A program made the translations under genes and the position numbers. This document shows, piece after piece, positions 1 to 12,200 of a stretch of 64,000 nucleotides of DNA (within the stretch, counting starts at the first letter, position 1; the number at the start of each line of letters is the position of its first letter). This DNA comes from Aradus depressus. Its lineage: Eukaryota; Arthropoda; Insecta; Hemiptera; Aradidae. The stretch covers positions 52,955,427-53,019,426 of the forward strand of contig OY759218.1 in NCBI GenBank assembly GCA_963662175.1. Reading direction: 5' to 3'. A model generated the notes under the pieces. It was not told the origin of the DNA, ran no database searches, and was given only the letters and a program-made list of their open reading frames with translations.

Positions 1-2994
1 ACACATTCGAAATCTTTCTTATTAATAAAAACAAAGTTATAATAATTATTATTCTAGCCGTATTCCCCGCCGTTGGTCGGTAGACGGCATTGATTGCGTG
101 AGAATATATTTATGGAATATTAAATATTTTAATTGAAAATTAATTAGATACACTGAATATATCGATGAATAACAGTGAGAGTGAACGGTGATACGTTAAT
201 GTAGTTAAGAATGGTAAGAATGCAGGGGTTAGGCTGACTGGTGAGGGAGTGCGCGCCCCTCCACGACTACCAAACTTCTGTTCTTCCACATCGCTACTCC
301 AAAATGTTATTTATCTCCGTTACTTCTAATATTAGCGAGAAAATGTACAGAACAAAAAAATACAAAAAGAAAATTTCTTTCTTATTTAGTCGGACAAGAA
401 ATTCCATTCCAAGTTGAATATACCCATCCAATAAGACGACGCTGGCCTCGCGATCTTCTTTGAATAAATAACGAGACTATCTAAGGGAGTGTCAGCACTT
501 GCTGGCTTCTCCATCAATTGTACATACTTATTTCCTGTTCACTTCTACCTATTGTAAATTTTGTACAGATTGTGGAATAATAATTTAAAAAAAAAAAAAT
601 GTCGGTATTTTTTACTTTTTCGTAGGATCAATAGTAACTGAGAAAACATGGAATAAATTTTCCTGTTTCCAAGTAAGCCTCAGTGATTTTGAAATGATAT
701 CTATGTTAAATGTTATCCCTGAATAGGCGTATTAAAAATATGAAGTTTGGTACAAATATGTTCTGCCATTTTCTCGTAAGGATGGAACAAACTGTCACAA
801 AAGTGATCTTTGTAAACGGGTGATCACCATTAGATTTCCGCACTTTTAGCTGCCTCAAGAGCTGGGCCCTCCGAATGCGGCCTATATTTTGGAGCAGAAA
901 GTGGGCCTTGTCGAGAGTCCGATGTGAGGAGGTGGGTCGCTAGGTAAGCTCTGCTCCTTAGTTCTCGGTATAACGTCTGCGGTGGTCTAGTCAATCCCTT
1001 ACCTACCTGCACCTACTACACCAATAGGACCCTACATTTTTTTAAACTTTTTTTTTTACTTCCCCTATTCAGTTTTTCTTCATCTTCAAGTTGAAAAGTG
1101 GGGCTTAGAGAGAGAGAGAGCGGAAACTTAGACAGAAATTATTAAATATCAACGTGGCTAATATTTAAGAAATAACTTTCATTTTTACTTTTACTTTTGT
1201 TTTTATTTATCTTGTTTTATTTTCATTTTATCTTTATTGAAGAAGTAGGTAACAGTTTTACTTAAGAAATAATTTAATTTAGGAACAATCGTTAAAATTC
1301 AATATCAACTAGTTGTCATTTTCCTTTTTTCCATTTTTTTTTAATTAATTTTAAAATGTATTTTCGGATTGCTTTTCTGATTTTTTCTGTTGAAAGAGCA
1401 GTAGACTCAAAACCCCCGAAAGGAGAGGCTTTTGTTCTAAAGAATGTCAATAAAGCTATTTATTCTTGGAGAGCTCCATCCTACCATACACACAATTAGC
1501 TATTTTCGCCATAAATTGTAAAAACAATAGATTTTTGACCGGGTTGCTGTAGTTTATGTATCCGTTCTAGAGAAACGTTAGCCATTTTGTCCTTGGCCAC
1601 TACGCTTCGGGAGAACTAGAAAAGGCAATAAACAACACGCAAGGAGAAATGAAAATGAAAAGTATTTTTTTCAATTGTTTCAAATTCAAGGTCGAAGTTT
1701 TATGATTTTGTAGTATATGGAAAGTTATGTGACAGGTGAAAAAAATAAATATAGAGTTTTAACTGGAATTTCCGACCCCTTGAATCCAAAATTGCAAAAA
1801 AGTCGATACATTCATTACATCGGCAGTTATGAGGATTTTTGAGTCGAGCCCCCCTCCTTTAATCCCCCTTTCCTTCGGCCAACTTCGTATAAAAAAAATA
1901 ATAGGTGCAGTCTTTATGTAGTTTTGAATTTACATATGAAATTTCGTGTCAATACATGCATTACAGCGGCAGTTATTAGAGTTTTTGTGTTAAGCCTCCC
2001 CATTTTAATGATAACTTCCCCCATACTTCATATTAAAATTCATGTCTGTCTGTGTGTCCATGTGTATATGCATGTATCTATGAACGCGATAACTCCGGAT
2101 AGAACCAATATATCGACACGAAATTTTATATGTGTATCCGGAACCCCATAAGGATGCCTTTTATATTTTGAGTTGGAAATCCTTAACCACAATCATAAAT
2201 ATTAAAATTTGGAAAATTTTAAACATTTTTTATTTTTAAATACCTTTTAAGGAACTTGTTTTTCCATCCACATCGGTAACGGTACACATCATATTCGGGT
2301 ATTCATAGTTGCGCCCAACAATTTAGTTAAAACTGTTACAATGGAGTGTGGTATTTTACAGTTGTAAATAATTTATACAATATAAAGATTAAAACAATAA
2401 AACGCAGACAATTGTTTTCTTTTAAGAAAAAAAAGACAGTTTGAGTTTTACATTTTTAAATAGAGTAGTTGTCTGTGGAATGTCATAAATCAAAATCTGC
2501 TACCTGTTGTACCCTTCAAAAGTAAAAGTGCAGTAGGTTAGAGGGTGTGTCATTTGCAACCTGTCGCATTCGAATGCTCAATTCGCGAAAATATATAAAA
2601 GACGGTCTTGAACTACCTATATAATAATAATGTTGTAAAAGATTTGCTTATAACTAGCGATTTAATAATTTGTGCGGAAAATGCGAAAAAAAATTAAAAT
2701 ATTTATTTGGAAAATCGACGCAAAATTAATGAAGAATCGATTTAAAAAAAGTAAAAAAAAGAACAAGAGATAAAGTGCATGAAAAAATTAAAACATTGAA
2801 ACGAAATTCTGTATTTGAAACAGAAGAAGAATAAAACGTAAAGTTAATAACAAATTGCATGATGAAGCGAATGAAAGATTAAAAATCAAATCTAAAAATA
2901 TGAATGTAATTATTATTTCTCAAACAATGTATGGCAAGACGATTAATGGAAGAAGATGACGAAAAAAAGTTAGCAAAAACGAAAAAACAAAATA
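1..2994. other. AT-rich non-coding flank upstream of nkd
   Basis: No gene recognised. Content is AT-rich with short A and T runs, a GA microsatellite near 1110, and one copy of the dispersed repeat described at 1860-2160. A short G+C-richer patch at 840-1010 gives an open frame on the minus strand that matches nothing I know. If nkd has an upstream exon here, I could not see it. Confidence 0.4.
1860..2160 (+). repeat. Dispersed intronic repeat, copy 1
   Basis: Core phrases are 'atgaaatttcgtgtcaata', 'attacagcggcagttatta' and 'gagtttttgtgttaagcct'. Related phrases recur at 7500-7710 and 32000-32180 on this strand, and at about 36270-36480, 41460-41710 and 57020-57260 on the other. Copies are diverged, so boundaries are approximate. 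Confidence 0.6.
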
Positions 2995-5120
2995 TATATG
3001 GGTCATTTTCACAGAAAGGGCCAATCGTTGTCCGGAGAGGATTCCGACTTCCCATTTATGATTTGGCAGTCAACAAAAATGTTTCCATAAACTATTGATC
3101 TTGCTTTACGAAATGCAAGCACTAAAAGAGTCACATATTTACTATTTAATGTATAAATTTCAATTAAAACAGCAAAATGTCTCCTACCTGCCATGTCCAG
3201 ACCCGACTTGACCTACTTTGCTTGAATATTGTGAATCCCCAATTACCGCTATCGACCCGAAACTTTGGAGAATTTTCAATACATATATATAAAGATGAAA
3301 AAAATTGTTCACTGAATTTCCAAATAGCATACAATACGAGTGGGAGGATAAAAATTGTGTGTCCGAGGGTTTGTGTCTTTAATCTGCCTTCTTCGTGTTT
3401 TTCGAATTTTGGCGGCTTATTCTCGTTTCCCGGGATTTTACTACCACCACAAGATATGAGGTTGGATGTCAGGTTATGATATAAAATGGCGGGAATTATT
3501 GTTATTATATCTGGAGTAGTGTGCAAGTGAATTTAGTTGTAGTAAAGTGGTGTCCCAAACAATGCCTGTCTTTCATCTGCCAGCTGGCAAACGGTAAGGA
3601 ATTAGAATTATTTTTTCTCTTTAGTTTCTACTTGTAGGTTTTACCGTGCTTGTTCCATTGGTATAGTGGTATTCTCGAAAAACTACACCAGAACCTGAGA
3701 AAAGTTGATAAACTAATGTTCCATGCAGAATCTTGTGTCTTTGACCCGCCCGCCATGCTGGCAGTTAAAAGACAAAGTTGGCAGATAAAAGACTGCATTC
3801 GTGTTTTTTAATTAAATATTTTTTTTATTACATTAAACAAGTTTTTTACATTATTAAAAATGATACATATTACAGGTAATTATATTACATTTCACTACCT
3901 TACTCAATAAATCTGCTTATAACTTCTTAACCGTTATAATTAGATGTAACATATTATTCTTTTTTTTTCTTTGTTAGCATGAGCTAATTTCTGTCTGCAG
4001 GTTTACGGCTAAACAGACATGGCGCCACGGAAAATTACTGTGGAGGAGAAGAAACTCGCCAAGCGGGCGCGAGAAAAGGCCAAATATGAAAAAAAACATG
4101 TGTGATCCAGTCAAAGCAATGGAAATCAAGAATAGAATGCATGCCAACTATATGAGAAAAAAGGGAAAACAAAAGCCATTTTCTCAAAGGCTGATAGGGA
4201 AAAACGGAGTATGTATAAGGAAGCAGTGGCGAGAGAAAAAGAGAACTTACAGACTAAAGAAGAAGGAAAACACTCAACCAGAACAGGCTGATATAAATGC
4301 TCCACTCCAAATTGAGGAATCCACCTCTCATCCTACTGAACAAGAAAGCTTGAATACACCACCAGAAAACAAATCTCATCAGTTTGAGTCAGGAAGGAAG
4401 AGGAGAGACCAAAAATAGAGAAGACGCTATCGGGAATATACTGTGATGAAGAGACGAATGGACGCCAAAGACGTGAGAATAGCAGAGCTTGAGAGAAATT
4501 GTGACAGTCTGAGGAAACGGTTGGAGAGGCAAAAACAGAAAAATACCAACTCACCAAGATCGCTCGTGAACATGATTATGAAAAAAGATGCTCGTTTGGT
4601 GAAAAAAAAATTGCTTTTTGTCAACACTATTATAGGTGCTAAATGGTTACGCAAGTACGGGCTTCTCCAAGCATGCAAATTCATCCCAACTAAATTGCTT
4701 AGAAACTCCCTCAGAAGGAAGGTGAGCAACGGAGCTTACAACCGTCGGATAAAAATTATTTCCAACAATGTTCGGGCAACTGTGGAAGCTTTCTTACAAT
4801 ACGACGAAAACTGGCCAAAACCAGAGGTTAAACTGTGCTGGCTGAGTAATAATAAGACTGATAAGACTGGTGGTATGAAAAGTATGTGCTCTCACGTAAC
4901 TAAATAAATTGTGATACATTGTATTAATAGTGAGAGATATAAATATTGTAATGAAATATAATGTATATATTTTAAATATTGTGATGGAATTTACATGACC
5001 TCAAGTAATTGAATATTCAATACGATATGAATGAATGTTTTGGCAGAACTTGATTTTAACTTTTAGTTTTGAAAAAACATAAGGTTCGGATTTGCCCTTT
5101 CTGTGAAAATGACCCATATA
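2995..5120 (+). mobile_element. DNA transposon with perfect 27-bp terminal inverted repeats
   Basis: The left end (2995-3021) and the right end (5094-5120) are perfect inverted copies, beginning TATATGGGTCATTTTCACAG. The outer TATAT may be target duplication rather than element, because it is palindromic. The interior holds a broken + strand gene (4019-4907). At 3370-3800 there is a cluster of the motif TGTCTTTnATCTGCC in both orientations. Size is about 2.1 kb. I cannot name the superfamily from the ends alone. The broken gene means this copy could not move by itself. Confidence 0.8.
4019..4907 (+). pseudogene. Broken transposon gene: basic, coiled-coil protein
   Basis: The ATG at 4019 opens a Lys/Arg-rich frame (MAPRKITVEEKKLAKRA) that shifts at an 8-A run near 4088. 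It continues in another frame as DPVKAMEIKNRMHANYM and KQWREKKRTYRLKKK, meets a TAG at 4416-4418, then resumes as MDAKDVRIAELERNCDSL, a heptad-like coiled coil. Similar basic plus coiled-coil N-termini occur in multi-copy uncharacterised proteins of arthropods. A C-terminal catalytic domain is absent. A possible upstream exon ends at the donor AACG|GTAAGG near 3593, and the acceptor CTGCAG lies just before the ATG. Confidence 0.6.
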
Positions 5121-6628
5121 TTACCCAACTTAAAAAAAAAATAATAATAAAAATAGGGTTGCGAGTAAATTTAAACCTAAAAGGATATAAAAACGCTGTT
5201 TAATTGTAATTTATGATTGTTAAAAATATTTGTATATAGTAAAATTATGATTGTAAAAAAAATTGTATAGAGCCCAATTTAATGTTTATTAAAGTTCTGT
5301 TCCTAATGACAGAATCATGCATATACATATATATATATATTTTTGTTGGATTATTTTCATTGTCATTATACAATAGAATATAAATTTTATTACTCACTTT
5401 TTATTTACCTATGAAGCGGTTTATTTTATCATTTAACTAATAGTAACTCACTTTTCAAAAAATGTTATTTATTATTATGTTTCTTTTATCACTTTTTATT
5501 AGAAAATGTTTTTTTATTTTTACTCACTTTTTTTTTTAGAAATTTTCACTCATTTTCTCACTTTTTTGACCCACCAATGCGAGTATGGGCACTGTGAATG
5601 TATTAACGCGTAATTTAGTACGATGATTCATAGGTTGATTTTCAACGAAATCGGTCAATTGATTTTGAGGAAGAGCAAAAACTTAGTGGATTAATTAGCG
5701 ATGGGTGGCCGATTCACCGTCCATCAAGTTGCAGTGGAAACTGGACATCGGATATCTGTCCCATTTCATAAGGGGAGGGGGGGGGGGGGGGGGGGGGGGG
5801 AGAGAGAGGTCGCAAGGATAAATGAAAAGCACAGTTAATGGAAACACTTTTTTATTTAACAAATTACACATGTGTGTACAATGTCATGTTATAACCTTAT
5901 CAGGGCTTAAAATATGAAGTAATCCTTCTTTGTTTTTTGAGGTTTGAAATGATTGTCCTTACTTCAGTTCTAATTTTTCTCAAATTCCTGACATCAAAGA
6001 AGTTAAAATTTTTCTGTTGGCAGAAGTTGAGAAGGACATGAACTGCTTCCACTGCTCTGTATGTTTCCTTCTTTAGCGCCAAAACTGTCATCATTGTCAC
6101 TCTACTCTGTCTCTAAGTTTCTAGGAACCTATACTAACTGTTTACGTACCACGGTTAATCGGTGTTCTACTGTACTACGTATAGCTGTGGAAGTAAGTAA
6201 ATAAATTGTAGATACCTACCATGGAAATACGCAAATTTGCCGCGCTTCTTTGTTGTGTGTACAATATTTTGACTGTTCCTAATGATTTTGTCTGTGGAAT
6301 AGTTAAGTGAGTTGTCTTAATATTTCTCTAGTTGCTACTCAGCTGAGCTAGTTGAGTATGAGGCCTGGCATACAGATGAGTGGTCCGTCTATTTTGGAGC
6401 CTGCTCTGTCTAGTGAGGTCTCTCTTTCATGTTGCCCGCGCTTCTTCCGGCCATTGGCCCCGCTCACCCCCTCCCATACTCACTCACTCACTCTCTCTCT
6501 TACTCTCCTATGTATCACTCATCACTGGTATCCGGACATTTGCGGATAGGACACTAGTGGACATCTCATTAAACTAGAACGGGAAATGAAAACTGACATT
6601 ATTGCAGAGATATTGTGAAATAATTCAA
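5121..6628. other. Non-coding, AT-rich, with a poly-G/GA tract
   Basis: No gene recognised. It includes a T-rich stretch at 5400-5570, an uninterrupted 24-G run at 5777-5800 followed by (AG)n, and a short G+C-richer patch near 6350-6500. A minus strand open frame at 5900-6100 is Lys/Arg-rich but has no family match that I can see. Confidence 0.4.
5777..5800. repeat. Poly-G tract (24 G) followed by (AG)n
   Basis: GGGGA precedes 24 consecutive G, then AGAGAGAG. It is one of six G or C runs of 17 or more in the window. Confidence 0.9.
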
Positions 6629-6868
6629 ATGAACTTGAAAGAAATAAAACTTGTTTATTTATGATATTGTCTAATTTCACCAACTATATTTACATGGGAG
6701 TACTTTCGGTATTTCTTCCATCCTCAGCCAAAAGCATAAGAGATAAGACTTATCTCTAATGCTTTTGGCTGAGGATAGTAGAAATACCGAAAGTACTCCC
6801 ATGTAAATATAGTTGGTGAAATTAGGCAATATCATAAATAAACAAGTTTTATTTCTTTCAAGTTCATT
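6629..6868. repeat. Foldback element, 240 bp, nearly perfect 118-bp arms
   Basis: The left arm begins AATGAACTTGAAAGAAATAA and the right arm ends with its reverse complement. The centre is at GATAAGACTTATC (about 6743-6755). Only a few mismatches are visible (for example TGTCTAA against TTAGGCA). The 45 bases before it (from about 6585) recur at 20553-20598, where the next bases match the hairpin centre instead of the arm. The 20.6-kb copy therefore lacks the arm. Confidence 0.85.
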
Positions 6869-7000
6869 AGAACGGGAAAGTATTATTTATCCGAATGGGA
6901 AAAATCAACGAACATACATTTCGGACACTGGGAGGAATTGCATACAATTTAGGGTTGAAGGTATGTTAACAGACACGGACTGTTACGTTAACTACTTGAA

Positions 7001-7195
7001 TTGAATATAAGTCCAATCTGGATGTACCGATACGGACTTGAACTTTGGGCTACAGCTATACAATCCAACCTAAATTGTATCCAAGCATTCCAGTCAAAAC
7101 TCCTTCCACGAATTGTCTACACTTCTTTCTGTGTTATCAATAATAAAGTTCTACGCAGATATTTCAATATTCCTACAGTCCAAGCATTCTACTAA
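7001..7195 (+). pseudogene. LINE reverse transcriptase C-terminal fragment (jockey-like)
   Basis: The frame reads ISPIWMYRYGLELWATAIQS and continues with IQAFQSKLLPRI and YFNIPTVQAFY. This is the region after the RT thumb of jockey-type elements (family form xPIWTYGIQLWG, RFQxKxLR, DLxIPxV). Only about 65 codons survive, with no poly(A) or target duplication visible. Confidence 0.7.
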
Positions 7196-7489
7196 AACTT
7201 TTATTTCCTAATAAAGAAAGATAAAATTCCGTGGAAAACTACACATCGAATTTTTGGCAGATTACATAACTTTCCCTATACCTTATATAGCTGGGGGCGT
7301 AAAAATATATTTGTGAACAAGACGACCTCTTGTATGAAAACTGCCCCACTGTAAACAAACTGCACTAAATTTCAATATGAACGATTAATTAAAATTAAAA
7401 AACGAAATTCAAACGGATAAAAATAGATTAATTGTGGCAAAGGATTAATAGAGCCCCCCTCTGGTCCCCCCCTTCCTCCTGTCGATTAA

Positions 7490-7710
7490 AATGAATAAGT
7501 GTCGTCTTTATGGGATTTCGAATTCACATATGAAATGTTGTGTCGATATATTCATTACAACGGGATTTATTAGAGTTTTTGAGTTAAGCCTCTCCCCTAA
7601 TCCCCCTTCCCTTTGGCCGATTTTGCTTGAAAATTGGGAGGGGTTGTCCTTATGGGGTTTTGGTTTTATATATAAAAATTTTGTGTCGATACATCCATTC
7701 TATAGGCAGT
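7490..7710 (+). repeat. Dispersed intronic repeat, copy 2
   Basis: It contains 'atgaaatgttgtgtcgatat', 'attacaacgggatttattag' and 'gagtttttgagttaagcct', parallel to the copy at 1860-2160. A partial second unit follows from 7640 ('tttggttttatatataaaaa', then 'ttgtgtcgatacatccattc'). Confidence 0.6.
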
Positions 7711-7769
7711 TATCGGCGGGGCAGGGAGGGCGATCGTCTAGGGCGCCTCGATGTTAGGGGCACAAGAGT

Positions 7770-8310
7770 TGTTGACTCTTTGACCTTGATTGAAAGAATT
7801 GAAAAAAAAACTATTACTTGCGACTTATTCACGAACTTGTGGATTGCGTTACGCATACGTTTAACGATTCCAGTATCAGTAGCCAGTTGCGAAAGGAGTT
7901 TTAGCAAATTGAAATTAATAAAAACATATTTAAGATGAACTATGACACAAGAAAGGCTCCATGCTCTTGCTGTTCTTGCAATAGAAAACGAACTGGCCAA
8001 GAACATAAATTTCAAGGATGTAATTGAAGAATTTGCTAATGCTAAAGCCCGAAAAATACAATTGAATTTTTCCCAAAATTGATACAATTTGATGTCTTTC
8101 AATCATTTTTTCAGATATATAAAAACAACATTTATTATCATAATATATCTGAAAAAATGATTGAAAGACATCAAATTGTATCAATTTTTGGAAAAATTCA
8201 ATATAAATGTATATACATATATATTTTCTTTTTTTATGATAAATTTAAACATTAAAAAATGTTTTTATGAAGTTTTATTTTTTAATTATTGAAATTTTCT
8301 CTCCTTACAA
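7770..8310 (+). mobile_element. hAT transposase C-terminal remnant (ZMYM1-like), with hairpin
   Basis: The frame reads [20 protein letters not shown] and [13 protein letters not shown], then a TGA, then [20 protein letters not shown] and [11 protein letters not shown]. This is the hAT dimerisation domain with its CERSFS signature. The minus strand copy at 43535-43820 has TCA where this one has TGA, so the stop is a point change here. The downstream part (8061-8310) is shared with 42660-42830 in reverse orientation. Confidence 0.8.
8061..8202. repeat. Hairpin, about 59-bp arms, at the hAT remnant 3' side
   Basis: Left arm 8061-8119 ('attgatacaatttgatgtct' inside it) pairs with 8144-8202. The loop is about 24 bases, AT-rich. 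The related copy at 43 kb has only one arm, so the second arm arose here. Confidence 0.85.
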
Positions 8311-9101
8311 GAGGGCGCAAGGTAGATTTTCGCCTAGTGCACTGATATATGTTGCGGCGGGGCTGGTTATCGCGTTCTTAAACACACAGACAGAGAAATT
8401 ATTTTTTCATATTTGGAATCTAGAGGTCGGAAAACATGAAATTCCGTTGAAAACTGCGCATCGAAATGTTAGATTACATAATTGCCCCTATGCTACTATA
8501 CGCTGGGGAAGTAAAAACCATGATTGGTTCATAAATAAAACGAACTTCTTTTTGAAACAATATCTATTCCTCAGAAATTTTATACAAATACTACCTGTTT
8601 CAGCATTAAACCAACGTCAGGTTTAATTTGAAACTGAGATTTAGTTCATGACTAAACTTGACGATGGTGTAACGCCAAAACATGTATTGTAATATTCAAT
8701 TTGTGTGAAATAGACATTATTTCAAAGAGAAGTTTGTTTGAAAGCAGAAAAACCACACATAGTAATTTTTTTTTTAAATAACTTCATCTTGTTGAATCAT
8801 TACCAACAAATGTAGGATTGTGTCCAATCTTATTAAACATTTGTACAAAATTTGGTGTAAGATAGTCAATATTTCAAAAGATATTGTTTAACTGACAAAC
8901 TGTCTGCTGACTCGACGTCAGCTTCGCATCGCGCTGTCAATTAGGACATTTGCGGACTCTAGGAATCTTCAGATCTCTTGAGTCGTGGGAGTATAGCAGT
9001 CACCAACAATTTTCTTGCTCTTCTGGATTACTCTGGGTATCCCATTTTATTTATTATTATTTTTAAATTAATAATTCATTAAAATGTAATATATTTTTTA
9101 G
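8311..9101. other. Non-coding DNA with LINE- or Penelope-like 3' end phrases
   Basis: Open frame 8267-8626 looks fortuitous. The repeat phrase 'ggaaaacatgaaattccgtt' (8430) recurs in diverged form at 7225 and 32230. Near 8660, 'gacgatggtgtaacgccaaa' resembles the 3' ends of some retroelements. No gene seen. Confidence 0.35.
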
Positions 9102-9202
9102 TCGGCTCCAGAGATGGGAAATGTCAGTCAAGAGAAGAACTACTAAAATCTACAACGGATGGATATAGTAACTGGGAAGGAATTTCCAACGCTCATTTGC
9201 AG
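9102..9202 (+). CDS. nkd: nkd exon upstream of the EF-hand region
   Basis: The exon lies between ATATTTTTTAG and CAG|GTAAAC and is 101 bp long. It is open only in the frame beginning with a split codon, reading GSRDGKCQSREELL and ending NAHLQ, which joins DLECDVSVEE in the next exon. An ATG GGA lies inside it but in a frame that stops after ten codons, so it is not the start of the protein. The REELL string recurs in the fourth exon (QRRELLKII). I would not read function into that. Confidence 0.75.
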
Positions 9203-12200
9203 GTAAACAGGTTATTTTAATATAAATATTTTTAATGCGACGCGAACAATTATTCGAAGCTTGTCAGAATCATTGGAAACCTACAATTTTGCTCTAATTC
9301 CCATCCATTATGCAACTCCGATTTGTTTAATTTACATATTGACCATTGGGAAACGTGGTTTTTGTAGCCTCGCTCGGGTGTGATTTTTAAAAATTAGGCA
9401 AACATTTTTTTCATCTACTCTATATATTTTTTCATAAATACTAAATTCTTTTAAACTGTTTTTGAGAATAATGTTTTTTGGATTTTGACAAGATTTAATG
9501 TTTTGCGAAAAATTCAAGTGACTTGACGCTTTAATTACAACAAGACGCTTTAATTACAACAAGCTGAAGTTCTATAACTGAGCAGAAACACTAATTTATA
9601 TTTGAAATAACAATTCACAAGTATGTTCGAAAATCCGAGATCGAGGTTTCAATGAATTTTCACGTTTCAAGCTTCCCCGAATTCGTTTTGACCTTTTTCG
9701 CGATGTTGTCTGAGCGTGTGTGATTGGAATGTTGTGAGCGCTCTACCGCAAAAACCAATTTAAATTTGGAATGAAAAGGTCACATGTGCTAACTTAGATC
9801 TCATTAGGTTTTTGGCCGAAATCGGACGAACATTGAGACCACTTCACTTCAGGGGCTAAGTACATTTTACAGGATACCGCTCATGTTTATGAGGTAATCA
9901 ATAATTTTTCAAGTAAAAGTTAGGGAAAACTGAAATACATGTATTATATGAAATACGATTTTTCGAGGTCGTCCGGGTTTCGAGATGCTCACCAAAAACC
10001 GTCCTGAAATGTAGTTTTGAAACACATATTTTTAGACGTTTCCTTGATTCGCCCGAAAACGATTAGTCCGATCGAAAAATTAGTTCTTACCAGTTTCAAG
10101 CTAGTAGGTCCTCAAGTTTAAAAAAAAAATCAATACGACTAAAGTTATAACGCCTCAAAGAGTGAAAAATAAATCTCCGTATGAAATATTTCAAAATAAT
10201 GTTTGAATTGTATCGCGTAGCAATGAATTATAAAATATTTTTTTATTATTGTTAGTTTTCATGAGAAATCATTAAAATGAAGAAAAAATATGTGATGTGG
10301 TCATTACAGGACTTTATTATACTAACCACACTTACAACTCAGCTCACACTATTTCCCTCTCAGAATTTTTTATTTATTTATATTAAAATTTATATATATA
10401 TATATATATATTTATTATTATTTTTAATTATTTATTTTTTTGTGCAGGATCTAGAGTGTGACGTTTCTGTCGAAGAAAAAAATGAAGGGAAAAAAGTGAG
10501 AGATCGTAAGGAATTTTCCTTTACACTTTACGACTTTGACGGTCATGGAAGAATAACTAAAGATGTAAGATGTATTTATTTATTTTTTAAATACTTTTAA
10601 TTAAGGTTTTGCTTAGGTTTTCAAGAGGGCATTAATTAAGAAATGAACATTCATTCTCTATAAGGTTATGGCAAAGGCATTGGGATATTTCCTATTAGTG
10701 AAATAATAATAACTTAGTTCAAGACCAGCCTGTGCTTAGTTCTTGATAATCACTTTTCCTTCCCGCAGTCTGCCTCTCTTCATTGACCTAACCAAGTTCT
10801 CTATAAAGGACCCGAGTTTCGCTGTCCCTCCTCACCAACCGTCATAAAAACTGTTTATTCATTAGTCATTGGTGCTTCTTGAATTTTCTTCTAATGCATT
10901 TATTTATTTAAGAAGACCCTATAGAGGCAATGTTAGTTTTAGGTGCCAATAATTAATCTAAATTAATTAATTAAATTTAATAAAAGTATAAATATATTTG
11001 GTGGGGGGGGGCAGAAATCTGAAGTTATTAATCGATTTACTCATGCTCATTTCTGTCCTAAACCCTTAGCGATATTAATTTTTGTCTGTTATATTTTAGG
11101 ATATTGCAGGACTTGTCAAAACTATTTATGAAGCACTGGGGTCTTCGATTCAAGTGCCGCATTATGGAAGTAAAACTATTAAAGTCAAATTGACTGTCAC
11201 CCCAACAACAGGAGTCAAATCTGAAAATAATCAAACTCCAAAATGGGTCAAAAAAGGTGTTGATGTAACAATAAAAGAACGAAGGGAACGCCGTGGAAGA
11301 CATCGTCATCGGAAGCCCAGCCCAAGCAGTAGCGCCCCAAGCGAAGATAGGGAAGCGGACGTTTCGGACGTAGAAGAAGAAGCGAATTCGCGACTTGCAC
11401 CGTTGCTTCCAACACATCAGAATAAGTGAGTTTCAAAACTGTTTCTAAATAGCTCCCTGTCTCTCGGTTCCCAGGGTGATATTCAGCGTCAAAAAATCTT
11501 GCAGATTACAGAATTATTTTCTTTATTGAAGCTTATGTTTACCACAGCCAAAAATACATGTAGTCAAGATCAGACAATTAAAATTATTTATTACAATTTT
11601 TTTTCTGATAACAGTGGTGAAATTAGCATTTCACTATGTCAAACATTTTTTGAGTTATTTCATATAGTAGTGTATTAGATTGTTCCGTATGTATTATTAT
11701 AAATTTCTTTTGTTATAATAATTTATATAATATTTGTTAATTAGTTAACTTCATGTCGAACGGTGTCTTCTCTATTATATCGGTTAAGTAGGTAATACAG
11801 TTCATTTATATTGGAAGGAACTAATTCTATATGAACATTACATGTTATATCTCACAAAGTATATGGCGTAATGAAAAACTAATTTTACCACTGTTTTCAG
11901 AAAATGAATATCCTATAAATGGTGCTTATTAGGACTCAGGTCATATCCACCACTCAACATGCTTTTTGTGGAATTGTAAAAACGGAAATTTGGTTTACAA
12001 AAATCAAAATTTACATTATTTGCAAGTTTTTGTGACGCTGTGTTTCATGAGAAATCCTTTTGAGACTAGACTACTTAGTTAGCTCTTATAGATAAGCATT
12101 TGCAAGTTCCTACTTATATTGGTTTCTCTATAGAATCCAGGGATGAAATTAGGCCTGTTCCTAAACTGATCCGGATTAGATGCGAGCTGATATGACCTGT

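Noticed and set aside
3164..3526. Overlapping open frames on both strands at the left end of the 2995-5120 element
   Set aside because: Neither resembles a known protein. They overlap each other in the non-coding subterminal part of the transposon.
8267..8626. 119-codon open frame downstream of the hAT scrap
   Set aside because: It overlaps repeat phrases found also at 7225 and 32230, and its composition is AT-driven.
9114..9146. ATG GGA near the start of the first nkd exon, as a myristoylated Met-Gly start
   Set aside because: That frame stops after ten codons and does not join the EF-hand exon. The frame that does join has no ATG there.
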